From the NCBI RefSeq assembly GCF_034006335.1, contig NZ_JAWDIQ010000002.1: a DNA stretch of 64,000 nt. One strand, given 5' to 3'. Below are positions 1 to 10,031 of the stretch, in pieces (the stretch's first letter is position 1; every line of letters starts with the position of its first letter). This DNA is from Paracerasibacillus soli. GTDB taxonomy: Bacteria; Bacillota; Bacilli; Bacillales; Amphibacillaceae. The translations under genes and the position numbers were made by a program. Below the pieces are notes generated by a model. It did no database searches, was not told the origin of the DNA, and was given only the letters and a program-made list of their open reading frames with translations.

Positions 1-793
1 CTGTAATTTTTCCTGTAAAACTTCATTTAAAACCTTGCGTAACTTTCTTTCTACTGTCCATTGTTCCATATTTTTTGTTTTACATATGATACGGATATCC
101 ATTTCTGATGCACCCAACGCTTGGACACCAATTACATCTGGTCCTTCTAAAATTGCTTCTTCATTTTGCGCTACATGATCACATGCTGTTTGTAAAACTT
201 TAATTGTCTCATCAACATTTACTTCATTTGAAATTGTAATATCAACAAGTGCTTGCATATTCCCTCGTGAATGGTTACTTACACTCGTAATTTGCCGGTT
301 CGGTATAAAATGTAAAGTACCATCAAACCCGCGTAATATTGTTGTCCGTAAGCCAATCTCTTCAATAATACCGTCGTAACCTGCAACAGTAACATAATCT
401 TCTACATCAATTTGCTTTTTCTAATAGAATGAAAAAGCCCGTTACAACGTCACTCACTAATCCTTGTGCACCAAAGCCTATCGCTAAACCAACAATTCCG
501 GCTCCAGCTAGCAACGCTTTAATATCTAGTCCAAATAAATCAAAAACAATGCCTAGTAAGATAAACAGCAAGAAATATGAAAAAACATTTAATAGAATCG
601 ACTGTAATGTTTTTGTTCTTCCAGCGTGTACTTGATCTTTTTCTGCTTTTTTAGCAAATACTTTTTTTATCGCCTTATGTCCAATGGACTTCACAATAAA
701 ATAAACAGCAATCATCACGACGAGTTTTAATATCATTATTCCCCAATCTACAATCAGTTGTTCCCAATTAATTGCTTCCAACCATTTATACAC
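1..793 (-). CDS. MscS-family mechanosensitive channel (C-terminus off the left edge, one frameshift)
   Basis: Small-conductance mechanosensitive ion channel that releases solutes on hypo-osmotic shock at the cytoplasmic membrane. The N-terminal part has hydrophobic segments followed by the Gly/Ala-rich pore helix (AGAGIVGLAIGFGAQGLVSD), and the beta domain follows (VEDYVTVAGYDGIIEEIGLR). One extra base near 418-421 turns LLEKQID into LLEKAN-stop; the downstream frame continues to the window edge, so this is one gene. I chose the GTG at 793 because GGAGGG lies 7 nt upstream; the ATG at 808 and GTG at 832 lack a ribosome site. Family assignment is secure. Confidence 0.9.
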
Positions 794-958
794 TTTATCA
801 CCCTCCATATTTACAAATAAATACCCAATCACTATGTATATGTCATGTAATAATCTAGCGAGATTATCTTCTCTACTATTACCCTTTTTTCATCATGTCT
901 AATCTTGTCGTTTTCTACCTTACTTGATGCATAATTATTTGACATGCCATGCAGTTTT

Positions 959-1639
959 TTACTTTAACATTTCTACTACATCTCGTAAACTTGGAACAAC
1001 TTTATATGCTTTTGCTTTCATTTCTTCATTTGGTTCAATTAAATCTGGAACTAAAATACATGCAATATCCGCTCCATGCGCCGCACGTAAACCGTTTAAT
1101 GAATCTTCAAGGACGAGGCTTGTTTCAGCTTCTTCACGTGCACGTCGGCATGCCTCGATAAATATATCTGGATTCGGCTTCCCTCTTTCCACTTCCTCAC
1201 CACTCATATAAAAATCAAATCGATCACTTAAATGAGTCATTTGTAAATAGGATTGAATTGTAGATAGCGGACTTGATGATGCAATACATTTTTTAATTTG
1301 CTTTTGATCAAGTATGTCTAACAATTCATGAACTCCCGGCATCACACGGATACCTTCCGCTTTTATAATGTCGTCAAACTCCTTACTTAACGGTGCTTGA
1401 ATTGAAGTTATTGTAAAGGTATCACCATACACACTTTGTAAAATCCGTTCATCTTCATCGCTCCCAGCACCGATAATTTTTCTATAAATGTCCATCGTAA
1501 ATGGAAATCCCGCTTTATCCATTACTTTTTTCATTGCTCGGTAAGCGACTGTTTCTGTATCAAAAAGTAATCCATCCATATCAAAAATAACAAATTTTAT
1601 TTGATCCATCCTACTCACTTCCTTATTCATCTTATCCAT
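959..1639 (-). CDS. HAD-superfamily hydrolase, beta-phosphoglucomutase-like
   Basis: Intact 226-residue haloacid-dehalogenase phosphatase or phosphomutase of the PgmB/GmhB-like subgroup, cytoplasmic. Motif I is FDMDGLLFD (nucleophile Asp plus the acid/base Asp two residues on), motif II is the Ser of CIASSSP, motif III Lys is in ERGKPNPDIF, and motif IV acids are in VLEDSLNG. An alpha-helical cap follows motif I. The ATG at 1639 has GGGGA just upstream; an internal start at 1606 (MDQIKF) is also possible. The substrate cannot be told from sequence; it stands alone between mscS and a divergent deacetylase gene. Confidence 0.88.
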   Translation of the reverse strand: MDKMNKEVSRMDQIKFVIFDMDGLLFDTETVAYRAMKKVMDKAGFPFTMDIYRKIIGAGSDEDERILQSVYGDTFTITSIQAPLSKEFDDIIKAEGIRVMPGVHELLDILDQKQIKKCIASSSPLSTIQSYLQMTHLSDRFDFYMSGEEVERGKPNPDIFIEACRRAREEAETSLVLEDSLNGLRAAHGADIACILVPDLIEPNEEMKAKAYKVVPSLRDVVEMLK

Positions 1640-1912
1640 ATGCTTCCCCTATTATTTTACCCGTTTCACTAGTTGAATTCTAATTATAACTAGATTTTGC
1701 CTAGACGGACGGCTGGGATGTTGCATTATTTTTTGAAAGACATCCTTTTTAACTTCTCATCTTCTAGCAGTACCTAAACAGTTCGCATCACTTTTACCAG
1801 TAATTCTCAATATACATTCACAATCTTTTTCATCTTTTTATAGATAGTTTCACTAGAGTAGTTTATGATATTAATAAGATAATAGATTTACGAACAATTA
1901 GGAGTTATTCAC

Positions 1913-2840
1913 ATGACAAACACACCAAGGAAACGACATCAATTAAATAGACGCGGTAAACGTGCATTACTATCATTAGCTGTAACACTACTTCTCATCA
2001 TCATTCTTTTTAAAACGGGGAGTTCTACGCGGGATTTGGAAGTAAAGAATGCGCATCTACAAGATCCTCCACATTCCAATATGCAAAATTCACAGGACAA
2101 ACAGATGACAACCGCACCAAATAAACAGAAAGATCGTAAAGCTAAACTAAATAGTGCAGAATCAACAAATCATGAGCAATTATTATCTAAACTAAATAGT
2201 AAGATGAAAGATGCAGTAAAGCCAAAAACGATTCATCCTGAAATTGGGAAAGTAGCATATTTAACATTTGATGATGGGCCACATACCACTGCTTCCGATG
2301 AAATATTACGTTTACTCGACAAATATCATGCAAAGGCAACCTTTTTTATGTTAGAACCACATATGATGCAAAATCAAAATATCGTGAAAAGAATGGTTGA
2401 TAATGGGCATACCGTTGGCGTTCATGGTGTAACACATTCCGTTTCGAAAATTTATCAATCACCTGAGAGCTTTACACATGAAATGAAACAAGCCATTCAA
2501 TCGATAAAAAAAATAACAGGTGTAGAAACGCATCTTATTAGAGCACCATATGGCTCAGTACCATACATTACACCTGCGTATAAAAAAGCAATCGATAAAG
2601 AAAAAATGATACTTTGGGATTGGAATATTGACTCAGAAGATTGGAAGGTTGCAAACAGTAGTTTCGTACAAAAGGTCATGCAACAAGTCCATAACCTCTG
2701 GTAATCGACCATTGGTTATACTTTTACATGAAAAGCCGAATACGGCAGCCCATTTAGAAAAACTACTACAATATTTACAGGCAAGTGGATATGAAATGAA
2801 AGCTATTCAAGAATATATACGCCCCATTCAGTTTCGATAA
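1913..2840 (+). CDS. Membrane-anchored polysaccharide deacetylase (NodB domain), one frameshift
   Basis: Predicted metal-dependent deacetylase of peptidoglycan or another amino-sugar polymer, acting outside the membrane. A basic N-terminus is followed by one TM segment (about residues 19-35), a Lys/Gln-rich linker and the NodB domain from about residue 115. Motifs: TFDDGPH (metal and base Asp), HGVTHS (metal His pair), RAPYGS, and WDWNIDSEDW. Motif 5 (LLHEK) is in the next frame after a break at about 2696-2702, where one extra C reads through to NLW-stop. Correcting it gives about 308 residues. The start ATG has an AGGAG site upstream. Confidence 0.88.
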
Positions 2841-2917
2841 ACCGATTGGAAACATCGTGATAAATGAACTGTGACACCTGTAATACATTCATTAGCTTTA
2901 GTATCATTGTGAAACAT

Positions 2918-2964
2918 AAAACCACATGAATTCAACAACATATGAGTTGATTTCATGTGGTTTA
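2918..2964. terminator. Intrinsic terminator, long stem
   Basis: The arms AAACCACATGAA and TTCATGTGGTTT, extended by TCAAC/GTTGA, form a nearly perfect hairpin followed on the + strand by TTTATTTT. It ends the deacetylase transcript and may also serve the minus-strand gene facing it. Confidence 0.85.
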
Positions 2965-3027
2965 TTTTCATAAACTTATAAATAAATCATTTCCGCATAC
3001 ATGCTAGTAGCTCATTCGACATACAAT

Positions 3028-4907
3028 CATTCCTGAATAGGAGTCGTGTCTATTAATTTATTCACGACATATCCATCATCTACTTTTTTTAAGTGGACGA
3101 TCGTGCGATACGTTTTCTGTTCGGAACGGTTGGCCAATGGATTTGAAATGTATCTTTAACTGTAACTTTCATTATATGATCATCGACCTTTTCAACTTTC
3201 TCTAATTCTAAAGAAACAAGGTCTTCAAAAAGATCCTTTGAATCAGCATAATCTATATAGTTCATCGCATCTTTTTTACGCGGGCCATCTTCGTCGATAT
3301 AATCTTGTACAAAATCATAATCACGATAATTAATTGCATCTACATTTGCTGCGGTATAATCATACATAAATTGTTCAATCGTTTCTTCCAAATCTTGTTG
3401 TTTAGCATTTGCAATAGCTTGTTTACTTGGACCATATAATTTCTTCGTTCCATCTAATTCATCAGTTGGATCAATAGCTTCCCATGGTCCTTCATCCATT
3501 GAACCTACAATCCACTTTTCTTTGTCCTCATTGTAAGATAAACCAATTGTCCATCGTCTCGTCGTTTCCAAAAGCTTCTGGTTTCCCCGTCAATTCGTGA
3601 TACGCTTCTTCAAATCCATATTCCGCATAAAGAAGAATGCTCGCTTTATCGGATTGATTTGTTGAAATTGATTGACGATCGACTTTAATCGTATTTAATT
3701 TACCTGAGTAGAAATCACTGTTAGAAATTTCATCCGTTAGATCTTCTTTTACAGCTTTATTTGCTACCGTTAATGGCTTCGTACTTTTGTCTGCCAGCAC
3801 TTGTACATATTGTTCACCAAAGTCTTTTAGAACATCTAATACACCTTTATATTGTTCATCTGTTAAAAGATTAGCATAAATTCCCATATACGGATTCGTT
3901 ACAACAATTGGCTCAGACGTAACTTCACCCCACGGCATCGTCACCACTACTTTTACCTTTTGATCCCCTTCAAGGAGTAATGGACCGATTTCTTTTGTTT
4001 CTCCAGCTTCATCTAATGGTAGTTTTTCATCATTAATTAAAATATATGCTTGATCCGTGTCAAGCTCTTCATAGTTATTTACAAAGAAAGTAACAAGGGA
4101 TATCGGTAAATCAATATCCATTACCGTATCGTTTTGTTCTTCATCGGCAAATGTGATTGTCGCTTTTTTTGACGTTTCTCCATATTTCCCAGTAAAAATT
4201 GCTTCAACCTGATACACTCCTGGTGCAAATGGACCATATACAATCGTTTCATTTTCAGTGATCTTTTCCGTTAACTTTACCCCATTAAACGTAAAATGCA
4301 ATCCTTCCATGATGTCATAGGTGGCAAATTGATTCATCACTTTTATTTTATGTGCATCAAAGATTCCAATAAATTTCCCCTTTTGTACAGTTGTATACAA
4401 GCTTTTTATATTTTTCAATCCATCACGCTTGGCAAGTTGTAAAAAAGCTTTTGCTTCAAAATCTTTCATGCTTGTTCCATCTTCATGTACTACTAATTTA
4501 GTTAATGCTTTTTCATCTTGCTTATCAATTGCGGTCTCAAAACGCTTATGTACAGATTCTGCGGATTCATAAGACTTTGCCCATATGCTAAATCCAATGA
4601 CGCAGATAACAAGTCCAGCAAGCAGTCCCCAAACTATTTTCTTCTTTTTACTTAATGGCTTTTTTGACTTATTTGGAATATGTCGCTGTTCTGTTTTACT
4701 AACACGCGTATCCTTTTTACTATGAATCCCTTCTTTTTCTTTTATCTCTGACGTCGTTTCTACCTCGTGTATTTCTATTTCCTCGATTTTTTCTACATGA
4801 TTCGTACTACCTTGTATTTCTTTTTCTTCTACAATTGGTGTTCCACAATGAACACAAAATTTCTTTGTTTTTTCCAATTCGCTACCACAATTTGGGCAAA
4901 AGTTCAC
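3028..4907 (-). CDS. Zinc-ribbon, single-TM TcaA/YvbJ-like membrane protein, two frameshifts
   Basis: Likely cell-envelope protein of the TcaA/YvbJ type. An N-terminal zinc ribbon (CPNCG ... CVHCG, residues 4-22) is followed by a charged Glu/Lys linker, one TM helix (about residues 88-108) and a long extracytoplasmic part with repeated beta domains and an NTF2-like C-terminal region. Two breaks interrupt it: around 3530-3575, and around 3130-3145 where the final frame continues as LKKVDDGYVV and stops at 3028. Repaired length is about 620 residues. In staphylococci TcaA affects glycopeptide susceptibility and wall teichoic acid; that role here is inference. Confidence 0.75.
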
Positions 4908-5226
4908 TAGATTATCCCCCTAGTCCATGTCATTTTCATTTTTTGTAAAAGCGACTGTGTTATAAAATGTAGTATGCATCATTCCCTTTAGGCACGTATT
5001 GCTATGTCTGAAGTCTATGACAGACTTGCAATGAAAGGACTTGACTGATTTATCCATGGTTGAAAAGAGCCCTGCATGATAAAAACGCGTTCATTCATGC
5101 TCAACTATTTAACATACATAAGAAAATTATCCTTCCGACCTAAATTTTATCATAAAATAGGTCTTTTCTCACAGTTTTTTTAGACTTATTTCTTTCCAAT
5201 AATGACTTTATTTCATTTCATTCGGA

Positions 5227-5346
5227 TGTTGGAGATTCGGGCTCTCGGGTCGAACTTTGCCGGTCCGATGTTGAAGTTCGCGTGGCCCATGTTGAAGTTC
5301 ACGCGACCCGGGTTGAAGTTCGCGCACTCCATGTTGAAGTTTATTT
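5227..5346. repeat. Six-unit degenerate 21-bp tandem repeat
   Basis: Units begin at 5227, 5248, 5269, 5290, 5311 and 5332, exactly 21 bp apart, with best consensus TGTTGAAGTTCGCGYGGCCCA. The two left-hand units are most diverged. It is far more GC-rich than its flanks. On the minus strand one frame reads a heptapeptide repeat of the type NFNMGHA-NFNIGPA, but that frame has a stop just upstream and no clear start, so coding is unproven. Confidence 0.8.
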
Positions 5347-5365
5347 TCTATCTATCATGACAGCA

Positions 5366-5409
5366 AAACACACTGTCAGGGGGGACTTCACTCTCCCGAC
5401 AGTGTGTTT
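5366..5409 (-). terminator. Terminator of the MFS gene
   Basis: Arms AAACACACTGTC and GACAGTGTGTTT pair perfectly around an 18-20 nt loop, about 40 nt beyond the stop of the MFS gene. A-rich and T-rich flanks mean it could work in both directions. Confidence 0.75.
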
Positions 5410-5446
5410 ATATTTTTTACCTATTTCTTCATTACATCAGTGATAT

Positions 5447-6723
5447 TTATAGGCTTGCCACTTTATCGTCAACATCTTCTTCCACGTATTCTACTTTCGG
5501 TGCCTTCGTTATAAACCCAAGGCCCGCTGCAACGAGTAAGAGGATTGCTGATACAATATAAACCATATCATATCCGCCTGTTGCATCAATAATTCTTCCT
5601 GCCATTAACGGTCCGACAAGTCCACCTACACCCCATGCTGTAAACATCAATCCATAGTTTGTTCCGGAGTTTTTAAGTCCAAACCAATCCCAAGTTGTTG
5701 CTGGGAATAATGCTAAAAGCGCACCATAGGTTGCACCTGTGACAATTGCTCCGAATGTGAGCATCGGTCCGGATGTATAGGTAATAAATGCAAACATATT
5801 AATAGCTTGTAAAATAAACACTAAAATCAATGTAGCTGATCGGCCAATTTTATCTGATACTGCACCTGTGACAATACGTCCACCCGCATTACCAATTGCC
5901 AATAATGCCGCAAATAGGAAACCTGTTTCAAGCCCACCCTGTGTCTGGGCAATTTTAGCTACGTGTCCAATAATGATAAGTCCCGCGGAAGCAGAAAATG
6001 CATACATGACCCACAATGACCAAAACTGAAATGTCTTCATCATTTCACCTGGTGAATAATCCTTTCTTACTACTTCCTTTTCTTGCTCTCCGTTTGCCTT
6101 TATCTTCGGTTTAGGAGGTTCCCCACCAACTGGCTTCCATCCTTTGGTGGCGACTTCATAAACATGGAAGCGATTACAATTAAAATAGTAAAAAAGGCAC
6201 CAAGATAATAAAAGGCGTTTGCAACTCCAAATCCTTGAATCAGATAATCTGCTAATGGTGAAACGTATACAGCCGCAAGTCCATATCCTGATACAACAAT
6301 TCCCGTAATTGTTCCTCGTAAATGGGGTTTAAACCATTTTGCTGCAACTGGTGTTGGTGCTGCGTACCCAAACCCCATTGCCGCACCAGCAACGATTCCA
6401 AATCCAATTACAAGTCCAACAACATTTAATGTAAGACCCGCGATTACAAAACCGATTCCGATTAAAAATCCAGATAATAGTAACAGTAAACGCGGCCCTA
6501 AGCGGTCAAGCATAATGCCAGCTGGAACCATAAAAAAAGCAAATAGTGCAATGGCCACACTATATGGTAACGATGTCTCTGTTGCTGTCATTCCTAACTG
6601 ATCTTGGAGTTCCTTGGAAAAAACACTCCATGCATAAAGTACACCGAGACAAAGATTTATTACTGTTCCAGATACGGCAACCATATAGGCTTGTGAATTA
6701 TTTTGATGTTGTAATTCAGTCAC
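5447..6723 (-). CDS. MFS transporter, oxalate/formate antiporter (OFA) type, one frameshift
   Basis: Twelve-TM major facilitator of the OFA subgroup, which exchanges small carboxylates. The N-terminal half has the signature NLCLGVLYAWSVF and the loop 2-3 motif GIMLDRLGPR; the C-terminal half has the matching NAGGRIVTGAVSDKIGR. A cytoplasmic loop rich in Lys/Pro joins the halves and contains a one-base break at about 6142 (KSPPKGWKPVGG expected). The start is GTG at 6723, with GGGAGGG 8 nt upstream; the longer frame to 6780 lacks a site. Repaired length is about 425 residues. Substrate unknown. Confidence 0.85.
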
Positions 6724-6922
6724 TAAATGATCCCTCCCAATTATTTTGATTCCTGCATGCAACTCTCGTTTTATACACATATACCATATTAGCTAGGTCC
6801 AACAACTGCGAAATATAAATTAACATATTATACTTATCTATTAACTATGTTTTTTATACGTCAAGCCGTAGAAAACATGCTTAGATTCTTTATAATCAAA
6901 CAATAGTATGCTAATGGAAATT

Positions 6923-6960
6923 GAGAAATCCCCGCTACAATGCATGGACGGGATTTTCTC
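6923..6960 (-). terminator. Terminator downstream of sat
   Basis: GAGAAATCCCCG and CGGGATTTTCTC form the stem around an 11-14 nt loop, about 80 nt after the stop of the ATP sulfurylase gene. The remaining sequence between the MFS start and sat holds nothing else I can recognise. Confidence 0.7.
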
Positions 6961-7038
6961 ATCTTCTAGTTATATGTTGGAATCAGCGATAGTTTCTTTT
7001 CGCTTCAAGATGAACCTTGCAGCAAATCCACCATTCTA

Positions 7039-8761
7039 TTATTCTTCGTCACTACCACGGTAACGATTATAAGGTAATGCGTTCCACGTCCGGTATGCTA
7101 AATCCTCTTCACGGAATGGCTTAGGAATATCATCTAAGATTTTCTTTGCAACTTCTAGTTCACGTCCAGTTTTCCTTATCTTGATACATAAATTCATCTG
7201 AGGCTTTGTCGAGTGCATTTTCAACTTTCCCCTCAATATATTCCACAACCATTTCTTGTTGTGAACGAATGGATTCGCGTGTATCTGCCACCCATTCAGG
7301 TTGAACGGAACGCTTTGTATCTGCCAAATAACTAAACTCATCAAAGATATCTTTATAGATTCGTGTCGCATTTTCCCGCGTATCTAGAACAGCTCGCTCT
7401 AAATCTTGGATTGTTAGCTCCTCAATTGCTAATGGTTGTTCACGCTTTCTTCCGCCTAATCTCGTATGGCTTAAATAGAATGGAAAGACACTCTTAATAG
7501 TTTTTCCAACAGGTAAAACTGCTTCACCATTTTCATCCACACCTTTTGGCTGTACACCTTGCATCGCGATACGAGCCGATTCTGGACGGACAATTTCTTT
7601 TGGTGGTAAAATTCCATGTCGTAAGAGTTCTCTAATTCCAGTACCAGAAATATTAATTCTAAAGCGCTCATCGTGTGGGCACGTTTGCTGTGTTGCCTGG
7701 CTGTCACAACGTGTGCAATAAAACACTTCATAATATAAGCGAACGTCGATTCCTAATTCTTCTGGAGTAAACTCATCAAAAATGGTGTGGCTTGCGTATT
7801 TGTCATAATAATCACCAATCCCTGCATGGTCACGCCCAATTAATGCATGTGTACACCCATAGTTTTTCATAATTAAAGCATGTAGTACCGTCTCGCGTGG
7901 TCCAGCAAATATATAGGTTACGCGAAGTGGCGCCATAACAGAACGCTCTTTTGGATAGTACGTATCGAGTACACTACGGTAAGCTAACATGCGAAACTCG
8001 TGACGTGTATATTCCCGTTTAGCCATTTCAACAAGTGGTTGCACTAATAGCCCATCTAACTCTTCTAGCGCATTACGATGAATATATTCGTGTCCACGGT
8101 GAAGTGGATTTGCCCCAGTAATAAAACCTCCAACAGAACGGAACTTCTTATCCTCATAAAAGAGCTTCCAAGTTTGTTTTGGTTCCAAGCGCAAGCTTTC
8201 AAATGGCCCCCAATTTACACGGCGAAGCAAAGTAATAGGCCCACCTAATGCGGTATCTCCCATACGTCGGTAAATGGCATCTACACCTGGATGGTTCCGG
8301 TCATTCGTACCAAAAAGATGCTTGGCACGAAATGCCTTATCATATTCGAAAATATCATCAATTTTCAAGATTGCTACTGGTTCCTTTGTTTCATCAGTAA
8401 GTGCAACCTCATCCCCAACGGAAAGTGATTGAATAATTTGGCTATTTCGATCCCCAATAGGTGCAAAACTTAAAGGCACAGGCCAAACTAAACCATTTTC
8501 CAAACGTCCTGTCGTTAAAACAGATTTGTAATCAGCCTCATTCATGAAACCCTCATTAGGTGACAATACACCAGTAGCAATCATTTCCAGTGTAATAACT
8601 GCTTCTAAGTCTACCATAATCATTGGCAGTTGCTTTGCTCTTTCTAGTTCCTTATCACGTTCTTCACCTGTTAATACACGATCAACCAACTTTCCCCCAT
8701 GTGGTTGTTGTGGGTAACTTGCAAGTTTTTCCTTATCCAGTACTAAATTTTGAGTCATCAT
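7039..8761 (-). CDS. sat: Sulfate adenylyltransferase (ATP sulfurylase) with long C-terminal extension, one frameshift
   Basis: Makes adenylyl sulfate from ATP and sulfate, the first step of sulfate activation. A PUA-like N-terminal domain precedes the catalytic domain with GANPLHRGHEY (the HxGH-type nucleotide site) and GRDHAGIGDYYDKY. After the usual C-terminal end (ISGTGIRELLRHGILPP) there are roughly 165 extra residues, predicted mostly helical and charged. One break near 7172 switches to the frame KTGRELEVAKKILDD, ending at 7039. The ATG at 8761 has GGGAGGA upstream; the frame open to 8884 is not needed. No APS kinase or reductase gene is next to it, unlike usual cys operons. Confidence 0.92.
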
Positions 8762-9067
8762 ATCTTCCTCCCTATATATACTTTGCTTTTTTAATCCATC
8801 TTTGTTTATACAAAAAAACAGCAATAAGTTTTCGTTTAATAGATACGTTGTAAGTTTCGTAATTATGTCCTTTTTGTGACCCATAATGTTATATTCATAA
8901 GAGTCAGTCTATTTAAGAGAGAGGTATGCTCTCTTTAATTTGGATTATGAATACACGATAAAATAATCACTAACAATACCAGAAAACAATTCCCTCCTTT
9001 ACGCAATAACAATACTGATCATGTATAAAAATCAACTTTCATCATGGAACAATACAGTTCCTCGTGT

Positions 9068-9081
9068 TGAAAACGCTATCA
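9068..9081. promoter_or_regulatory. Candidate CcpA cre site
   Basis: TGAAAACGCTATCA fits the cre consensus TGWNANCGNTNWCA at every defined position. It lies about 305 bp upstream of sat and 320 bp upstream of the rightward gene, so its target is uncertain. Confidence 0.5.
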
Positions 9082-9174
9082 TTCCTTTGCATAAACGTTC
9101 AACAAGCTCTGCCCTTTTGCATGTTTATACGTTTTATTCGATAGCTCTTTCATTATTTACTTGGTGCATGTGGG

Positions 9175-9188
9175 TGTAAACGTTTCCA
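9175..9188. promoter_or_regulatory. Second cre-like site
   Basis: TGTAAACGTTTCCA matches the cre consensus with one mismatch (C at position 12). It is about 107 bp from the first cre-like site in the same divergent region. Confidence 0.4.
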
Positions 9189-9398
9189 TTACTACCAAAT
9201 TAAACGAAAACTTATTTAAAACCTACAAAATTAATTGTAGTTTAAATTATGAATATTACTATATACATAATTTATAGAAAAGTCAAATCTGTATTTATAG
9301 TATGCTATGCGTTGTCTTGTTTTATATTACTAAAAACAAATAAGAACTATGCTATACTAACAATGTTTGATAGATTTTAATTCGTGGAGGGTTGTAAC

Positions 9399-9788
9399 TT
9401 GATTGAAGTGTATACAGATGGTGCTACTAGTGGTAACCCTGGTAAAAGTGGTGCTGGTATTTATATCAAGGCGAACGCAGTACATGATGAATACGCGTTT
9501 CCGTTGGGAATCATGACGAACCATGAAGCAGAATTTCATGCTGTGATTCAAGCATTAAAAGTGTGCAAAACTGCATTTCCAGGTGAGATTCTTTCCTTTC
9601 GTTCCGATTCACGTACTGTTGTAGATGTAATCAACAAGGACTTCACTAAAAATCCAGTTTTCCTTCCTTTACTTGAGGAAATTCGGGAATTAACAAGCGC
9701 ATTTCCATATTTTTTTATCAAGTGGATTCAGAAAAAGGAAAATCTCCACGCAGATCAATTAGCAAAGAAAGCATTAAGAATGTTATGA
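9399..9788 (+). CDS. RNase H-like (reverse-transcriptase-like, RVT_3) protein
   Basis: Intact protein of about 129 residues with the RNase HI fold, related to the YpeP/YpdQ group. All four acidic positions are present: YTDGATSGNPG, the Glu of NHEAEFHAVIQAL, SDSRTVVD, and the late Asp of HADQLAKKAL. I place the start at the TTG at 9399 because GGAGGG ends 7-8 nt upstream; the frame is open to a GTG at 9384 inside that site. It likely cleaves RNA in RNA-DNA hybrids, but activity of this short group is variable. Confidence 0.88.
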   Translation: MIEVYTDGATSGNPGKSGAGIYIKANAVHDEYAFPLGIMTNHEAEFHAVIQALKVCKTAFPGEILSFRSDSRTVVDVINKDFTKNPVFLPLLEEIRELTSAFPYFFIKWIQKKENLHADQLAKKALRML

Positions 9789-9930
9789 ACTTGATATTTT
9801 TGTTAACTTTAAAACTACTTGCATAAAATCATGTTAAAACACTAATAAGCAGGAATTTGAATACTTACAAGTTTTCAATAATCAACAGTTGGTAGATACA
9901 ACTGTTCCATGAGTACTTCTATGATTCCAT

Positions 9931-9977
9931 AAAAATTGGTTCTGCTCATCGCATACTGGTGATCAGAACCAATTTTT
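9931..9977. terminator. Bidirectional terminator
   Basis: AAAAATTGGTTCTG and CAGAACCAATTTTT are perfect inverted repeats, with T runs on both strands, between the convergent RNase H-like and GGDEF genes. Confidence 0.9.
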
Positions 9978-10031
9978 AAGTTTAATGATTCCTTAAAAAG
10001 TTTCTTTTAACAAAACAACGAACAATCTATA

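Larger units (their letters stand above)
4908..5446. other. Intergenic region with tandem repeat and terminator
   Basis: About 540 bases without a credible gene. It holds the 21-bp tandem repeat at 5227-5346 and the terminator hairpin at 5366-5409; both have separate entries. The rest is AT-rich and featureless to my reading. Confidence 0.6.
8762..9398. other. Divergent control region between sat and the RNase H-like gene
   Basis: About 640 AT-rich bases between two divergent genes. It contains two cre-like sites (separate entries), a small hairpin at about 8915-8938 (AAGAGAG ... CTCTCTT) and a TATACT box at 9353-9358 suited to the rightward gene. No ORF here has a ribosome site or recognisable product. 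Confidence 0.5.

Noticed and set aside
924..1211. ORFs antisense to the HAD phosphatase gene
   Set aside because: Shadow frames of a clear, intact enzyme; no ribosome sites or family resemblance.
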